Part shown: positions 1-12,442 of the stretch, one piece after another | Position numbering within the stretch: position 1 is the stretch's first letter | How the letters are laid out: the number at the start of each line of letters is the position of its first letter | NCBI RefSeq assembly: GCF_036373705.1 | Contig: NC_089869.1 | Span: forward strand, 13,837,676-13,901,675 | Direction of reading: 5' to 3' | Origin: Amia ocellicauda | Lineage: Eukaryota > Chordata > Actinopteri > Amiiformes > Amiidae | DNA: 64,000 nt | Notes under the pieces: model-generated | What the model saw: the letters and a program-made list of their open reading frames with translations, nothing else | Told to the model about the DNA's origin: nothing | Databases searched by the model: none | Program-made: the position numbers and the translations under genes

Positions 1-772
1 GATAGTACTAGCTTTAAAAGGTGATGCTGCGGACCTGTACAATACTGATCAATACAGTAGGAACACACCACACGGTAATGAAGCCGTGCATACAGCTAGG
101 CATGTTTAAATAAGGACATTCTCCTCCAGATCTAGGAAAGCTAAGAAGGATCATCCAGGTGCTCTATTGTGCTTGGACAGACGTGGTGACCTGAACTGCA
201 TGATTAAAAGAGAAAAAAGACCATGAAGGGGAAATTACACCTGCTGTGGATCTCCTGCATATGTGAAACGGCATGTCTTTTGATACGGCTACGTGGGGGT
301 TTGAATGAACCATGGCTCCCATAGTCTGGGATCCGAGATGATGAAGGCAGAGACTCCAGGGGAAGCCCACTTTACACAGTGATTTCCTGCAGAAAACAAA
401 CCAGCTGCTAATGTACATTCATGTCTTTATGGTAAACAATATATCACAGGGCAGAAATACATAGCACTAGTAAGTCAGAATATTCTGCTTAAGGTTACAC
501 ATCCATCATGGAGTGGGAAATTGCTCTGTAGCATTAAAATGTCACTATTATCAGTCCTTCTGTAAGTAATTAGACAGTACATGAAGACTAAAAGGCAGGT
601 TGCATATTAATACTCCTTTAGCGTCACCTTTGCACTAACATTCTGCATGCATGCCTTAAAGAGATGCCAACACCTATTAGAGGGCTTCACAGCCTCAACA
701 TTAGAGCCCCCCAGTAATTCACTGCTCACACATAATACACATACTGTATGTTTGCCAGCACCACTTCATATA

Positions 773-797
773 AGGTTCCACTTCATATAAGGTTCCA
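773..797. repeat. short direct duplication next to the LINE fragment
   Basis: The word ACTTCATATAAGGTTCC occurs twice head to tail with a period of about 18 bp, immediately before the first recognisable LINE coding sequence. It could be a small replication slippage event. Confidence 0.7.
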
Positions 798-1915
798 CAC
801 CAAAGACTGATCCTCAAATTGGAAGCTGTAGACATTCAGGGTAATGTAAGTAGATGGATTATGAACTGGTTGATGTATAGGAATTATAGTGTCGATATAG
901 TGTCGATTAGAGGAGTTGCTTCTAACTGGAGTGAGGTTGTTAGTGGAGTTCCAAAGGGATCAGTCTAGTAACAGTACTAGTACTTTGCTTTTTCTAATCT
1001 ATATTAATGATCTGGACTCTGGGATAGTTAGCAAACTTGTCAAATTTGCCGATGATACTAAAATAGGTGGCTCAGCAGATACAATCTCGGCAGCACAGGC
1101 TATTCAAAGGGACTTAGATAACATTCATTTGTGGGCCGACACCTGGCAGATGAAATTCAATGTGGACAAGTGAAAGGTATTACATGCAGGTAACAAAAAC
1201 GTCCACTATAATTACACTATGGGAGGAATAGAACTAGATGAAGTATCGCATGAGAAAGACCTAGGAGTCTATGTGGACCCCTCACTTTCTCCATCCAAAC
1301 AATGTGGGGAAGCAATTAAAAAGGCAAACAGAATGCTAGGGTATATTGTCAAAAGTGTAGAATTTAAAACAAGGGCAGTAATGTTCAGACTGTACAATGC
1401 ACTAGTTAGAGTTCATCTGGATACTTTGTACAGTTCTGGGCTCCACAAGAAAGATATCACTGCTCTGAAGGCAGTTCAGAGGAGAGCAATCAGACTTATT
1501 CCAGGTCTGAAGGGAAAGTCCTAATGAGAGACTCAGGGAACTGAACCTTTTCACCCTGGAACAGAGGAGACTACGTGGGGACTTGATCCAAGTCTTCAAA
1601 ATCATGAAGGGCATCGACCACATCAAACCAGAGGAGCTTTTCCAGATCAGCAGGGACACACGCACCCGGGGACACAAATGGAAATTGGGCTACAAGGCAT
1701 TCAAAACGGAAAACAGGAGACGCTTCTTCACACAGAGAGTCGTCACAATCTGGAACAAACTCCCCAGCGATGTGGTAGATGCTGAAAACATTGGAACATT
1801 TAAAAATAGACTGGATAGGATCGTAGGATCACTTAGTTATTAATGGACAGCAAACAAGCATGATGGGTCGAATGGCCTCCTCTTGTTTGTAAACTTTCTT
1901 ATGTTTCTTATATAG
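790..1915 (+). mobile_element. 5'-truncated, inactivated non-LTR retrotransposon (LINE) fragment
   Basis: The plus strand carries the C-terminal part of a LINE reverse transcriptase: a VPKGS-like stretch just before 965, then LLFLIYINDL and the catalytic-box form KFADDTK near 1030-1062, followed by the typical EKDLGV and KANRMLGYI segments of the thumb/C-terminal region up to about 1842. It is dead: there is a stop right after the VPKGS-like motif, a TGA at 1171-1173, and a frame change between about 1524 and 1583. The 3' end (about 1845-1915) reads ATGGCCTCCTCTTGTTTGTA and ends in a TTATG/TTCTTA-type tail, as in CR1/L2/Rex1-like LINEs of fishes and amphibians. The family is inferred from recall and was not searched. 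It lies inside tspan15 intron 1, antisense to that gene. Confidence 0.85.
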
Positions 1916-4900
1916 GCTGTGTAGAACTGCAGGCCAAATTAAGCCACTGTTGCTGCCTCTTCAATTTCCTCCAGTTTTTAATTCAAATTACCATACCATT
2001 GCAGCAGAGACTCCTCAGGTAAAAACAAGTCCACAGTTCTGGTATATTGGATAGTGAAGTTGTTCAGGTTCCCTTTACAGCTGTGGCATTTTACAGTGTA
2101 CAGAGGTGTCTTTCCCCAGTAAGAGAACTGTACATCTGTATGCTTTAATACAATAAATATACAGCACAGTTATTATCAATAAATATATAGCTAATTGATG
2201 TGTGTGTGGGGGGTGGAGTGTTCATGCTTACTGTGCCACGTGAACAGTACATCAAGTTTTGAAACCAATAACAAGAGCAGTGCAATATCCAATACATCTA
2301 TGCATTCTATGCCATATCTCACATACAATAAATCTACTAGTTTTATTGCAGCAATTTACTGGATTTCTAACAAGGGAGCTACATATACATCCTGCTTTTT
2401 AAAAATCCCTGTCACGCACAAATGAAATCCTATCTTTGTTGCTATAGCTCAAGCAGGATGGTAAAGCATCATAAAGGAAGTGCAGGGAAAGGTGGCCAAC
2501 CTGTAAGAGGAGAAATATCTACAGCACAGACAAACAACTTCAAGGGTATTTGAAAATCACCCAGCACCTAACCCCACAGGCCTTTTAGGAACAAAAGGTA
2601 TCCATCGAATTCAAGATCAATCAACAAGCGGTAGGACAAAGATAAAAGGCAATTTCTAGTACATATCACACAAATTAATAAGCCATTTCAAAGACTATGA
2701 ATAATATTTATCTTTCTTCATAGACCAAAGCAAAGTCCTAGAGGCTATCAGATAAACACACAACAGGTACACCATTGTAATCGTTAGCACAAAATATGTG
2801 GCTTAAGTTTTAATCTAACAAGAATTTACTCTATTCACACATTTACACCTCTGTGTAGACCCCACCGCACACAGGCTATGATGCATTAACACTGCTTAGG
2901 TAGAAGAGCCAAATTCCAAATACATTCAAATTTGTGCAGTCATAAATATATAAACCAAGTCAAAGGACCAGGACAAATACATATAAAAATCCCACCTAAA
3001 TGTATACATTATAAACATGCAAGTAAAGAATATATTAATCCATATATCAGGGCAATTCTGACATTAGGACTCCAATACACCCAGAGTACCACTGCACCTA
3101 CAGGAGCCTTATCTTCCACTGGTTACCTAAGGGAATAGTCTCTGAACATCTAACTACATGCTAAAAAATACATCAATAAATAAATATGAAGAGATAAGTA
3201 CCACAGAGACAGAGGCCTGGAACTTGCATGGTGTGTTTCATTGTCCAGATCACTTACAAGAGAGCTGGCTGTTATTTATATAACCAGCTTAGGTGCAGGC
3301 TTTTTGGGACAGTCAGGAAAAACCTGCAGCAGATTTGGAGAGCTGGCCTGAGCTGCTGACGGGTCTACGTTCGTTACATTTAACAGATATTGTTTGTTTA
3401 TGTTCCAAGTCATGAGTTAAGAACATGCAAGAACATAACTGGGTTTGTAGAGATGTTCTCTTTGCCCTTGTGACACAGAGAATGCATTCATGAGTAACAT
3501 AAGCAAATAAGAGTTTGTCACAGAAGATGAAAGTCTCCTGATTTAATAACTACACAGTTTTAAAATGCCACCAGCTTTCCACATCAAATATATATGTAAA
3601 ATATATGCTATTTGCTTAGAAAAAGAACAAGCTCTTAAAGAGCCCAAGACACTAAGGAAATGATCACTTGCAAGGGTAGTGTTCTCCTTAGACTAAAATA
3701 AGACACATGATGTCTTGGCAGCAGGAAAAGATGCTTTCACAAGCTATGAGGAGTAAACTATGGCTGTGAGAAAGAAAGAACTTAACAATATTCATCCAAT
3801 GGTTTATAAGATAACTTAATTATTCCAAGTTCTGTCATAAAAATGTTAATATAGATAATTGTTGCAGTTATGTAATCAGTGGCTCTGGGCTAATTTATAC
3901 TGCAATCTTTATGCAACATTTTTCAGAGCAGAAAGTATGAACTAATCATTAATGGCCTTCAAAAATAGCATGTTCTAATTTTACAACCCAATTTTTTTAT
4001 TTATTTTTTTAAAACAAGAAAAAACAAAACTAAGCTATAAAATTAATGTCTAGGAGGAAAAAATAAGGTTTCTGCTTTGTTCACATCCATCTCTCGCATT
4101 TAAACCCTCATCACCTCTTTGGCTTGTTCCCATGAGGGGTTCCCACTACCTTGCCTTCATGGCCAAGCTGCCATCTCTCAGCCACGTTTGTTTGAGGCTA
4201 TGAATGTCTGTAAGAAAATCCAGTAAATCAATAAAACAACTCAGTACAGCACTCCAGGTCTGTCTGGATCAATTAAACTCATTTTTCCCAAAACACAAAA
4301 CTGGTTTAGGTTTCTTATTCTGGCCTTGATGCATAAAACCAGAAGTATGGGGATATGTTTATTTAGGGAAACAAACGTGAATTATTGGGGGCATTTTCTA
4401 TTAAATAACCGTCTTATAAATTCTGATATGTACTTCTAATCTGTAAAAACAAATCACCTTGTTTATGCTTTCAAAACTGTTCAACATGTACCTGCACAAT
4501 TATACTATAGTCCACGCAGTGTCTCATTATTTCACCGGTCAAAGTACCTGACAATCTGAAATGCCTGTAGGCAAGGACATAAAGTTATACATACATCAAT
4601 AACCCATACCCTCGCCACTCAACACAGAAAAAGTATAATACTGCAGCTGGTTCCAAAAAAGTTCCATAGATAACAAGCAGGTAATTGGTTATGGCAAAGT
4701 TTTAATTGGAAAAGAACAAACAAAAAAATAGATCAGCATTAATTAATTCATCAAAACCTAAGCAAACAAATAACAAAGAACTAAAATGTCATTAGTAAAT
4801 ATTAACTTTTCTTAATATCCTCAGGCGGACTATATTGATCGGGAGGCCTTTGTCTTTTGTGTAGCACAGCTCTGAAGAGTTTTCTGTGACATCAGTGCGC

Positions 4901-5460
4901 TGTGCTGTTTAGGGCCGTGCTTTCATCCTTTCAGACAGTTTCACTTAAAAATAAAAGTTACAGGGGGTGACGGTGGGGGGGGGGTGATTTCTTCTGAATC
5001 AGTGCATTTGTTAACAAACACTGAAATACCTTTAAAGGAGTATCATGGAGAGGATATTTGTATTACTGAGAAAATGGGAGAAACCTTGGTGGAAAGAGGC
5101 AGGAGCTTAATCTCACCCAGTCCATACAAAACAGTTAAAATTGTGAAGAAACAGCCTTTAACAATGACTGCGCCTTTAAGTATTTAAATATAGTTTTACC
5201 TGAAATAAAGCCCCTCCCAGACACCTGGGGGCGGGTAGGACAGCTTGGCAAACAAAACTTGAACTCTGAACTATACATTAAAATCATATAACCAGGGAAG
5301 AGTCATTTAAAGATGCTCTGATTTATTGTATAGCTATACATTTTCTTTTATTCATTAATTATAAGAACTCTTACAAATAAACCTACTATTTTTAACACAC
5401 GGACCAACAAACGGCAGTCCACTATCTCAGGTGGGGATCTAGTTCAGTTTGCGTTCGCGC

Positions 5461-5547
5461 AGCGCAGATTTCCGCAGATCTGCGCGGCTCCACCAATGGG
5501 AAGCCTGGGATTTGGCACATCTGCGCAGTAAAGCGGAAATCTGCGCT
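5461..5547. repeat. GC-rich inverted repeat / hairpin element
   Basis: AGCGCAGATTTCCGC at 5461-5475 has a perfect 15-bp inverted copy at 5533-5547, separated by about 57 bp. Inside the loop a second, imperfect pairing exists between ATCTGCGCGG (about 5478) and CATCTGCGCAG (about 5518). The segment is CpG-rich within AT-rich intron DNA, about 400 bp inside tspan15 intron 1. It could be a MITE-like remnant or a structured regulatory element. No target duplication was identified. Confidence 0.7.
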
Positions 5548-5754
5548 AAAAATAACCACACCTTATACATATTTACTACATCTTATAATAATTTCCTTTG
5601 TCTGCTTGCATTACTGCAGTTAATTGTATAGTGAGGCTATGAGACATTACCTCGGGCGGTGCCATGCCCCGGTGACGAAACGTATTGTAATAACACCTAT
5701 CCCATCCTGGAATAACACTAGTGGAGTTGTGTATTTAAATGTGGTCACTTCGGT

Positions 5755-6290
5755 TTATTTTGTAACGAAACTGCTTGGTTTTGTTTGAGTAAAATCACAG
5801 GAGCGGACTCCCGCAGCCGGCCCGGTTCCTCGGGTGTGCTTGTTTACGCTGCGGGACACGCCCTGGCCGGCAGCGGGGCGGACAGTCAGGAAGCGCGCAA
5901 AGCCCCGCACTGGGGTCACCAAGCTGTCAGACACACAACTCACCCAGAAGACCGTCGAGTACACGATGAGGGTGAACTTCAGGAAGATGTAGGAGCACCG
6001 CTCGCAGTACCGCACATCGCCGGCCATGTCTCCTCCTCGGCGGGGTTTGTATATTCCAGCGGTTTTTCCGTGTCCGTCCACGCTCAGACTCTCGCTGACA
6101 CTTCCTGCTCCTCCGCCCACACCTGCGCCTCGGTGAGCGGCCTCATGCTCTCCGCGGAGTCCGGCGGCGCTGCGGGATGATTGACGGAGGAGCCTCCCAA
6201 TTAGACACGTCGCTGGGCAGGGCTGTCCCGGGACTCTGCCTGCACGGGGGGATCCTGACACCCCCTGCCAGATCTGCGGCTTATCAAATG
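5755..6290. promoter_or_regulatory. tspan15: CpG-rich island over the tspan15 first exon
   Basis: Base composition switches sharply from AT-rich to GC- and CpG-rich across this stretch, which contains the tspan15 start codon and splice donor. This is the usual look of a vertebrate housekeeping-type promoter/first-exon island. No TATA box stands out upstream (higher coordinates) of the start codon. Confidence 0.6.
5944..6027 (-). CDS. tspan15: tetraspanin-15, coding exon 1 (partial gene)
   Basis: This exon encodes 28 residues beginning MAGDVRYCERCSYIFLKF and ending IVYSTVFW, then an in-phase GTGAGT donor. It resembles the start of vertebrate TSPAN15: a short cytoplasmic N-terminus with juxtamembrane cysteines (8 and 11), then the beginning of transmembrane helix 1. 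The methionine at 6025-6027 was chosen because it lies in the expected position relative to the VRYC motif. A longer upstream reading frame exists but looks like CpG-island noise. TSPAN15 belongs to the TspanC8 group, known for escorting the metalloprotease ADAM10 out of the ER to the cell surface. The remaining exons lie beyond the left edge. Identity is supported by its neighbour tacr2, as in other vertebrates. Confidence 0.85.
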
Positions 6291-6770
6291 TCTATAGTCG
6301 AAGCACAACATCATACATGAATAAATGAAAGCTGTGTGAATGTTAAATGTTTATCTTGGCTTTCAGGGTAAAGAGATGGCATGTTTGTTTGTTTGTTTGT
6401 TTGTTTTTCTAACAAAGTAGCCTTTACAGGATTTCTTCACTGTATAAGAAAACAAGTTATTTAAGTTTAATGCAGTTTAGCTTAGGTCCAGGTGCTTTAT
6501 TTTAAGATCATACTGTTTATTAAAACGTGTTGTTATTACGTATGTATAAATAAATATAATCAAGAAGAAAGCCTTATTCGTGCACAAAAAATACATGTTA
6601 TAATAGCAATTGAAGTAACAGGTAGCAGAAACAGGTGTGACAGCTTTAATTTATTTAATCCATGTAGTGAAACGCGTTGCAGTATATGGATTGATTAAAT
6701 AGATACCTTTGAAATGGGATACCTAGTGTACCTTTCAATATATATGTGCTGAAAAAGAAAACTTGCCCTT

Positions 6771-6774
<4 letters not shown>

Positions 6775-6816
<42 letters not shown>
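6775..6816. repeat. (TA)n microsatellite
   Basis: An uninterrupted AT dinucleotide run of about 21 units. Confidence 0.95.
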
Positions 6817-6818
<2 letters not shown>

Positions 6819-8309
6819 TTATATAACATTTCCATGGTCTTTGTGATATTTCTGTCATGTTTAACAATGGAAGGACATGTCCTTTATATATAAAGAATAC
6901 AAATAACTTAACATTTAACCTCCAGTATTTTCTCTGTGGACGTTCAGTGTGTGTGCTCACAATCATAAGCTGATAATGAAAAAGTACACTTCATATTTAA
7001 TCTAAATAGACTGTCAAACTAACAAATGTATATTTCTGTGGACCCATTTCAATTAATGAACATGTCTCAGTAGGTTATGGTTCAATTGCATTCATCTTTT
7101 ACTTTTTCCAAACCCTTAACATAATATGAATTATTATCCTGCCTTCTGACCTCTGTCATTATCTTAAACATCTTATGGTCCCCCTGATAATCCATACATC
7201 ACAAGCTCTTGATTTAGACCCTTTCCACTTTGTTGACTAAAGCTATGTGGCCCAAAGGCTGTTCTGCAGATATGATTTATTTTAGTTTTTGTTTTTAAGA
7301 CTGTGGGACTCAAAATGGTAAGGCATAATATATTTTGTGGAGGCTCCTAATGTCAAAAACATTTTTCTGTATATATGTTTATGAGAAGTGAAAAATCTTG
7401 CTTCATACACACTAAAAGAACAACAACAAAACAGGTCGACTGTTGGATGCTGTCAATATTTCACAGGTTCTAACGTAATAATAAAATAAAGTAAAGATTT
7501 AATGAAAATAGAATAGCAGAGTTCAGCCATTATCAGCAATGGTGCTGTGAAAATGAATTACATATTGTATTTGTAGGCATTGATGTGTACATGCCTTCAA
7601 TGAGAATTCTACTAATTTTCAGTCTGACTGGCTTTCAAAAAGGATCAAAAATATTAAATACGTTTTGTACTTCTACAGTACAGTGCCTTGCTGCAAACTG
7701 AAATTACATTTCAAATACTCACTGAGTGGCAACTGAGGTGGAGCAAAATCTTATCTGGAATGTTCCTGTGTCATTTTATATCAGGATCTTAGAAAGTGGA
7801 AACCAATACGATATATATCCTTTTACAAAGATGCAAGAACTACAAGCATGTACCATTTCAAAAAGTTGCTAATTGACTTCGACTTTTGATAAAGTGCACA
7901 GTTTGCATCTTTGTAACTTACTGATTAACACTACCCCATACCTACATTAATGGAGAGATGACAGTAACTTATAGCTAGAGCAAAAGTATAGGGGAAGTTA
8001 TCCAAGTATTGCTGTTGTTTTAATTTTGATTCTGTTGAAATATATTAAATACATCCATAAATATGTAATAATGATCTCATACTACTCAACTGAATCTATC
8101 CCTATTTCTAGATTATATACATATTACAGTTATAAATGAGAAACAGTTTGCAGCATGTGATAATAGTTCATTAAAATATTTCAACATCTCCGCCTAACAT
8201 CCAGAACTGAGCTTTAGAATGTCAAAACATACCCAAGAACATTGACATTTAAATTAAATTGGTATGGAGTTTCATGGAAACGTGGCCAAACAGGAATGTA
8301 CAAGTATTG

Positions 8310-8430
8310 AGGAAATGGAATTGATGGTCCATGCATAATCAATTTGCTAATGACAACATTACAACTTAGTCCCTGCTAATTACGCTGTAGCTAATGACAA
8401 ATAAATGCATTAGCACAAACATTAATAAAA
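8310..8430. promoter_or_regulatory. candidate homeodomain/POU-site cluster
   Basis: Within about 120 bp there are ATGCATAATCAAT, GCTAATGACA, GCTAATTACG, GCTAATGACA again, and AAATGCATTAGC. This is a clustering of TAAT cores and octamer-like ATGCAT words that looks like a developmental enhancer. It lies in the shared upstream region of tspan15 and tacr2. Judged by motif content only; conservation could not be checked. Confidence 0.3.
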
Positions 8431-8618
8431 CCCATCCTTCGCGAAAGCACTCTCATTGTGTGTGGTGTAACATTCAAAGCCTGATTAAAAAGCAAAGAAA
8501 TCTAGGGGGAAAAAAAGGATTTTCCCTAGACATTCTCTCATTATCATTGATGTGAACTAAAAAAAAATGCAGAGACTGAAAACTATAGAAAAGGCACAAT
8601 ATCTGAGCCTTTAATTAT

Positions 8619-8620
<2 letters not shown>

Positions 8621-8675
<55 letters not shown>
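8621..8675. repeat. (TA)n microsatellite
   Basis: About 27 AT units, followed by imperfect ACAC/ATAT sequence. Confidence 0.95.
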
Positions 8676-8683
<8 letters not shown>

Positions 8684-11257
8684 TATTGCCACTTTTAGTA
8701 GTTTATGAATATATTATGTGAAATTCCGATAACCTACGAATCTTTAGGGGTTTTAAGAACTGATGTACTAGTCATTGCCTTATGATTTGTTCCATCTCAC
8801 CTCTATGCTACTTAATTGGTCTAATTGCATGATGAGGTGGGTGAATTAAGGTTTCTTCTGGCTCCAGAACATTTTCTGGGTATTGTCAACCGCATACATT
8901 TTGCTACCAGCTGTACAAGTAAAATGCAAGTATCTTAAATTATCTTAACCCTAAATAAGAAAATAATTTGAGTTTGACACCCCAGTACTAGAGAGAGATT
9001 CCAGTTAGGATTTAAGATTGCTGTAGATTTAGAGTCCAATCCAAGCACACAGAAAATAAGTGAGGCAGGTATTTGCATAGCCAGGTGTTGCTGGTGAATT
9101 TGTTTAGTGAAGGGTGACTTATTACCCAGGTCCATGTTTGCTTTAAAATAGGTAGAGATGCCAGATTACCTGTTGCACCTGCAGTTCTGTCTCAGGTAGG
9201 TTTCACTGTTTAGCTGCTCTTGGGAATGTGTGTGTTTCGTTCTTCGGAGACCTTCCCCACAGTCAGCCTCACTCATTTGCCTCTGAAGTGCATTAAAACC
9301 AGACACTTTCCTTGGCCGTGAATGACAATATAGCCATTCACAACTTTCAGTACCTCTGAACCTATGCTTCTTTGATGCATTTTTCAGTGTTACCTCTGTT
9401 CATATTATAGATTAACTGAAGTAAGGGATTCAGAATATTTTCAAACCACTACTATATATTTTATGCAGGGCTTCATTTGCCTGTACTAATTTTCAGAAAA
9501 TGTCATCATAATTTAATGTTTTTATCTTCAGAGCTCTTGTGAATCTCTGAACTCCCTGCTTTCAGTACTCTCTGTGACATGTGGCTAGTCTCTTCTGGTG
9601 CATTACTTAACCAAGCATAGACGTCCACAGTGCTTTTATATGAACAATCTCTGATGTTTGTACAGTCCTTGCTTCTGATAACTGTGACACTGCCGGGAAC
9701 ATTTGTTAAATTGCAATTACTCCAACTTAAAATATATGATCTCTCTACATCAATTTACAAAAAAAGCCAATTTAATGCTTGGATATATTTTCATTATTGC
9801 AGAACAAACGTTCACAATTAAATGGCCTATTATTTCAAGTATATCTCAGTTGCTCAATGCCTTTGTGTCTTGCCTTGATTCTCTTCTTTGATTTCTCTGA
9901 AGCCCCATGGCACTCTTTGTAAGGTGGACATCAAAGATTAAAATAATATGTAATATATTCTCTCAGCTTCTTTAATTGTATAATTAAATGCTGAAAAAGC
10001 AAACTCTTTCCACTTTCCACTTTCTCGGTCAGTTTCTGTCTGATCTTTTTTTTAAATCTACACAGACATCCAGTTTGGGGGCCTTCTTAACTAAACATTT
10101 TTAATCTGTCTCAGTGATCAAGTATGTGACAATTTGATTACCAGTGCAAAGATTTGTCATGGCTCCCTAAACCAATATCATGTAGAATGTGGAAGGCAAA
10201 TACAAATGTTGCAAAACTCAGTAAAATGGCTTTAACTCTTTGCAGAGATAATGTACAGAATTAAGGATCAGATATTCATTTAATTTTTTTAAACACAATA
10301 TCTGTTTAAGATACAAGCAACAGTGTTAACTATTTTGCTAAGCTAAATTAATTTGCCCCCCAGCCAATACCCTGTTGCACAATATGCATTTTTAAGTACT
10401 ACTCTAACATAGTTAAAGTTGATGATTTATTGAGGCAACACTGAAGCAAACAGTGAAGGAAAATGTGAAGTGTATAGACTATTCAGAACTGCGCAGCTAC
10501 GTGTCAAAAAACAATTCAAAATTAACTTTAAATAAATGTAGGTGCTGCATGCAGGCAAGGGGCAATAAATCAACTTCAAATAAATGGCGTGAGCTAACAC
10601 CAAAGTTTCTGTGCCCTTCACGAATAAAGGGATAGTATGTTTAATTTACCTCATGAAACTGAGGGATATTTTTTCCAAGTACTTCAATGTTTATACAAAT
10701 ATTTATTTTTCACAACGGTTAGGCTATATTATTGATTCAGGGTTTAATATGAATAAATAGGCTTCACACCCATGCCGTGTGCAATGGTGCATATCCAAAC
10801 ATGACAAGAAATGAATGCACAAAATACATTTTCACACACTCCACAAGCCAACAACACAAAGCCCACAAAAGGCTCTTTTGCTACATTGTGCAACATTCCC
10901 CTCCTCTCTGAGCTCATATGGAAACGTCATTATATCAGACCTCTCTCCTCCCAGATTAAGCGGACTTCAATTCCATCAGTTAAGATCCCCAAAGAAACCT
11001 GGAGAGAAACAGTTGGGTTGAACAGCAGCAGGAGCGTCACCAGTATGCGAAGCCAGGCGTACCTTTGATGAGAGTCTGCCAGTGAACATCCCGACCATGC
11101 AGTCTCCGCAGCTGTCACATCTGGATTTAAAGTTACCTCTCTTCCAGATAAGACCAACCTAAAACATCACAATGCTTTCAAACCAGCAGTCAGTGTAACC
11201 TGCCTCTGGTGCTTTGTCTCAATTAACACTAAATTAGCCCAGTGCCTAATTGAAGAC

Positions 11258-12411
11258 ATGGAGACAACTTCGGCACATCTCTCTTCCCCAACCCTGAACG
11301 CATCCCTAAACGACGAGTATGAAGGCAACGACACCGGGACCAATGTCTTCGCCCAGCCGGCCTGGCAGGTCGCACTGTGGGCGATCGCCTATTCCCTGAT
11401 CGTGATAGTGTCCGTCATCGGTAACATCACGGTCATCTGGATTATTCTGGCGCACAAGAGGATGAGGACAGTGACGAACTATTTCATTGTGAACCTGGCT
11501 TTCTCGGACGCGGCCATGGCAGCTTTCAACACCGTCTTTAACTTCGTGTACGCCTTGCACAACGACTGGTACTTCGGTCTGGGCTACTGCAGGTTCCAAA
11601 ACTTCTTCCCCATCACAGCCATGTTTTCCAGCATCTACTCCATGACCGCTATTGCCGTGGACAGGTAAGCGATATGAACTCTCTTAGACCTCATATTAAA
11701 TATGTCATATTAAGGAATAATAGTCTACATTGCTTGCACATACATGTAGAAACACAGTGTGGAGGTATTTAGATTGTAACACAGTGTTTTAACAGACTCG
11801 TGATGGAGAGAAAATACACATTTGTTTGATTTTACAACAATATTTAATGCACTTTGCTAAAATGTCAACTGGGAAACAGCACCTGTGTGCTTCACAAAGA
11901 CACTGTAAGAAAGAGCGCAATGCCATTTCGTTAGATATCTATTCATTCTGAATTGCAATAAGCATAATAAACGCCCACAAAGAAAGATGCCTAATTATTT
12001 CAGGGTGATACTCGGGAATTAATGGGGATTATTTGGCGCAGGGTTGGCGCAAGGGATATTTGTCGTTAGTTAATTAACTTTTACAGTTCATACACGCTGA
12101 GACCTAATGTGTAAAATTAAAAGACAAAACCGCTTTGTGTTAAAATTTACACAATAATGTGTATTTGTAACACAACAATGTGTATGTTTAACACAATAAT
12201 GTGTTTTTCCCACAAAAAATACACAGTATTGTGTTGTGCTCTTGTGAATTTTAACACAAAGTTGTGTTGTCCTTGAACAGACACATGATGTATTAACTTA
12301 AACACATTAGTTATAAGACTGTGTATATGTAGCATTTAGAATTAGTATTTAGTAATCGCATTTGTTTGTTCTACATGACTACGCTGTGTTGCACAATTAA
12401 TCACATTTGTT

Positions 12412-12442
<31 letters not shown>

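Larger units (their letters stand above)
1..5943 (-). other. tspan15: tspan15 intron 1 (partial; continues beyond the left edge)
   Basis: This stretch lies 3' (minus strand) of the donor of tspan15 coding exon 1. I found no tetraspanin exon here (no CCG motif, no large extracellular loop), so exon 2 should lie outside the window. A long first intron is usual for this gene. Apart from the LINE fragment at 790-1915 and the GC-rich hairpin at 5461-5547, the DNA is AT-rich and shows no coding signal. The short ORFs here lack family resemblance. Confidence 0.6.
6028..11257. other. intergenic region between tspan15 and tacr2
   Basis: The two genes are divergent, so this 5.2-kb stretch holds both 5' flanks. 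It contains a (TTTG)n tract near 6386-6406, long (TA)n tracts at 6775-6816 and 8621-8675, and otherwise AT-rich DNA. The stretch at about 8310-8430 is dense in homeodomain/POU-like words (see separate entry). No coding exon was recognised. The 5'UTR of tacr2 must lie somewhere in the last few hundred bases, but no transcription start can be fixed from sequence. Confidence 0.6.

Noticed and set aside
3100..5300. Searched for tspan15 exon 2 or the remainder of a tetraspanin in intron 1.
   Set aside because: No frame with a CCG motif or TM2-TM3 block; the short ORF near 4984 has no tetraspanin features.
5755..6261. 168-codon minus-strand reading frame across the tspan15 first exon, taken as a whole protein.
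   Set aside because: Only the 28 residues from 6027 down to 5944 match a tetraspanin and end at a perfect donor; the rest is GC-rich island sequence and intron.
10811..11157. Overlapping ORFs on both strands just upstream of the tacr2 start codon.
   Set aside because: Mutually overlapping with no motif; this is most likely tacr2 5' flank or 5'UTR.
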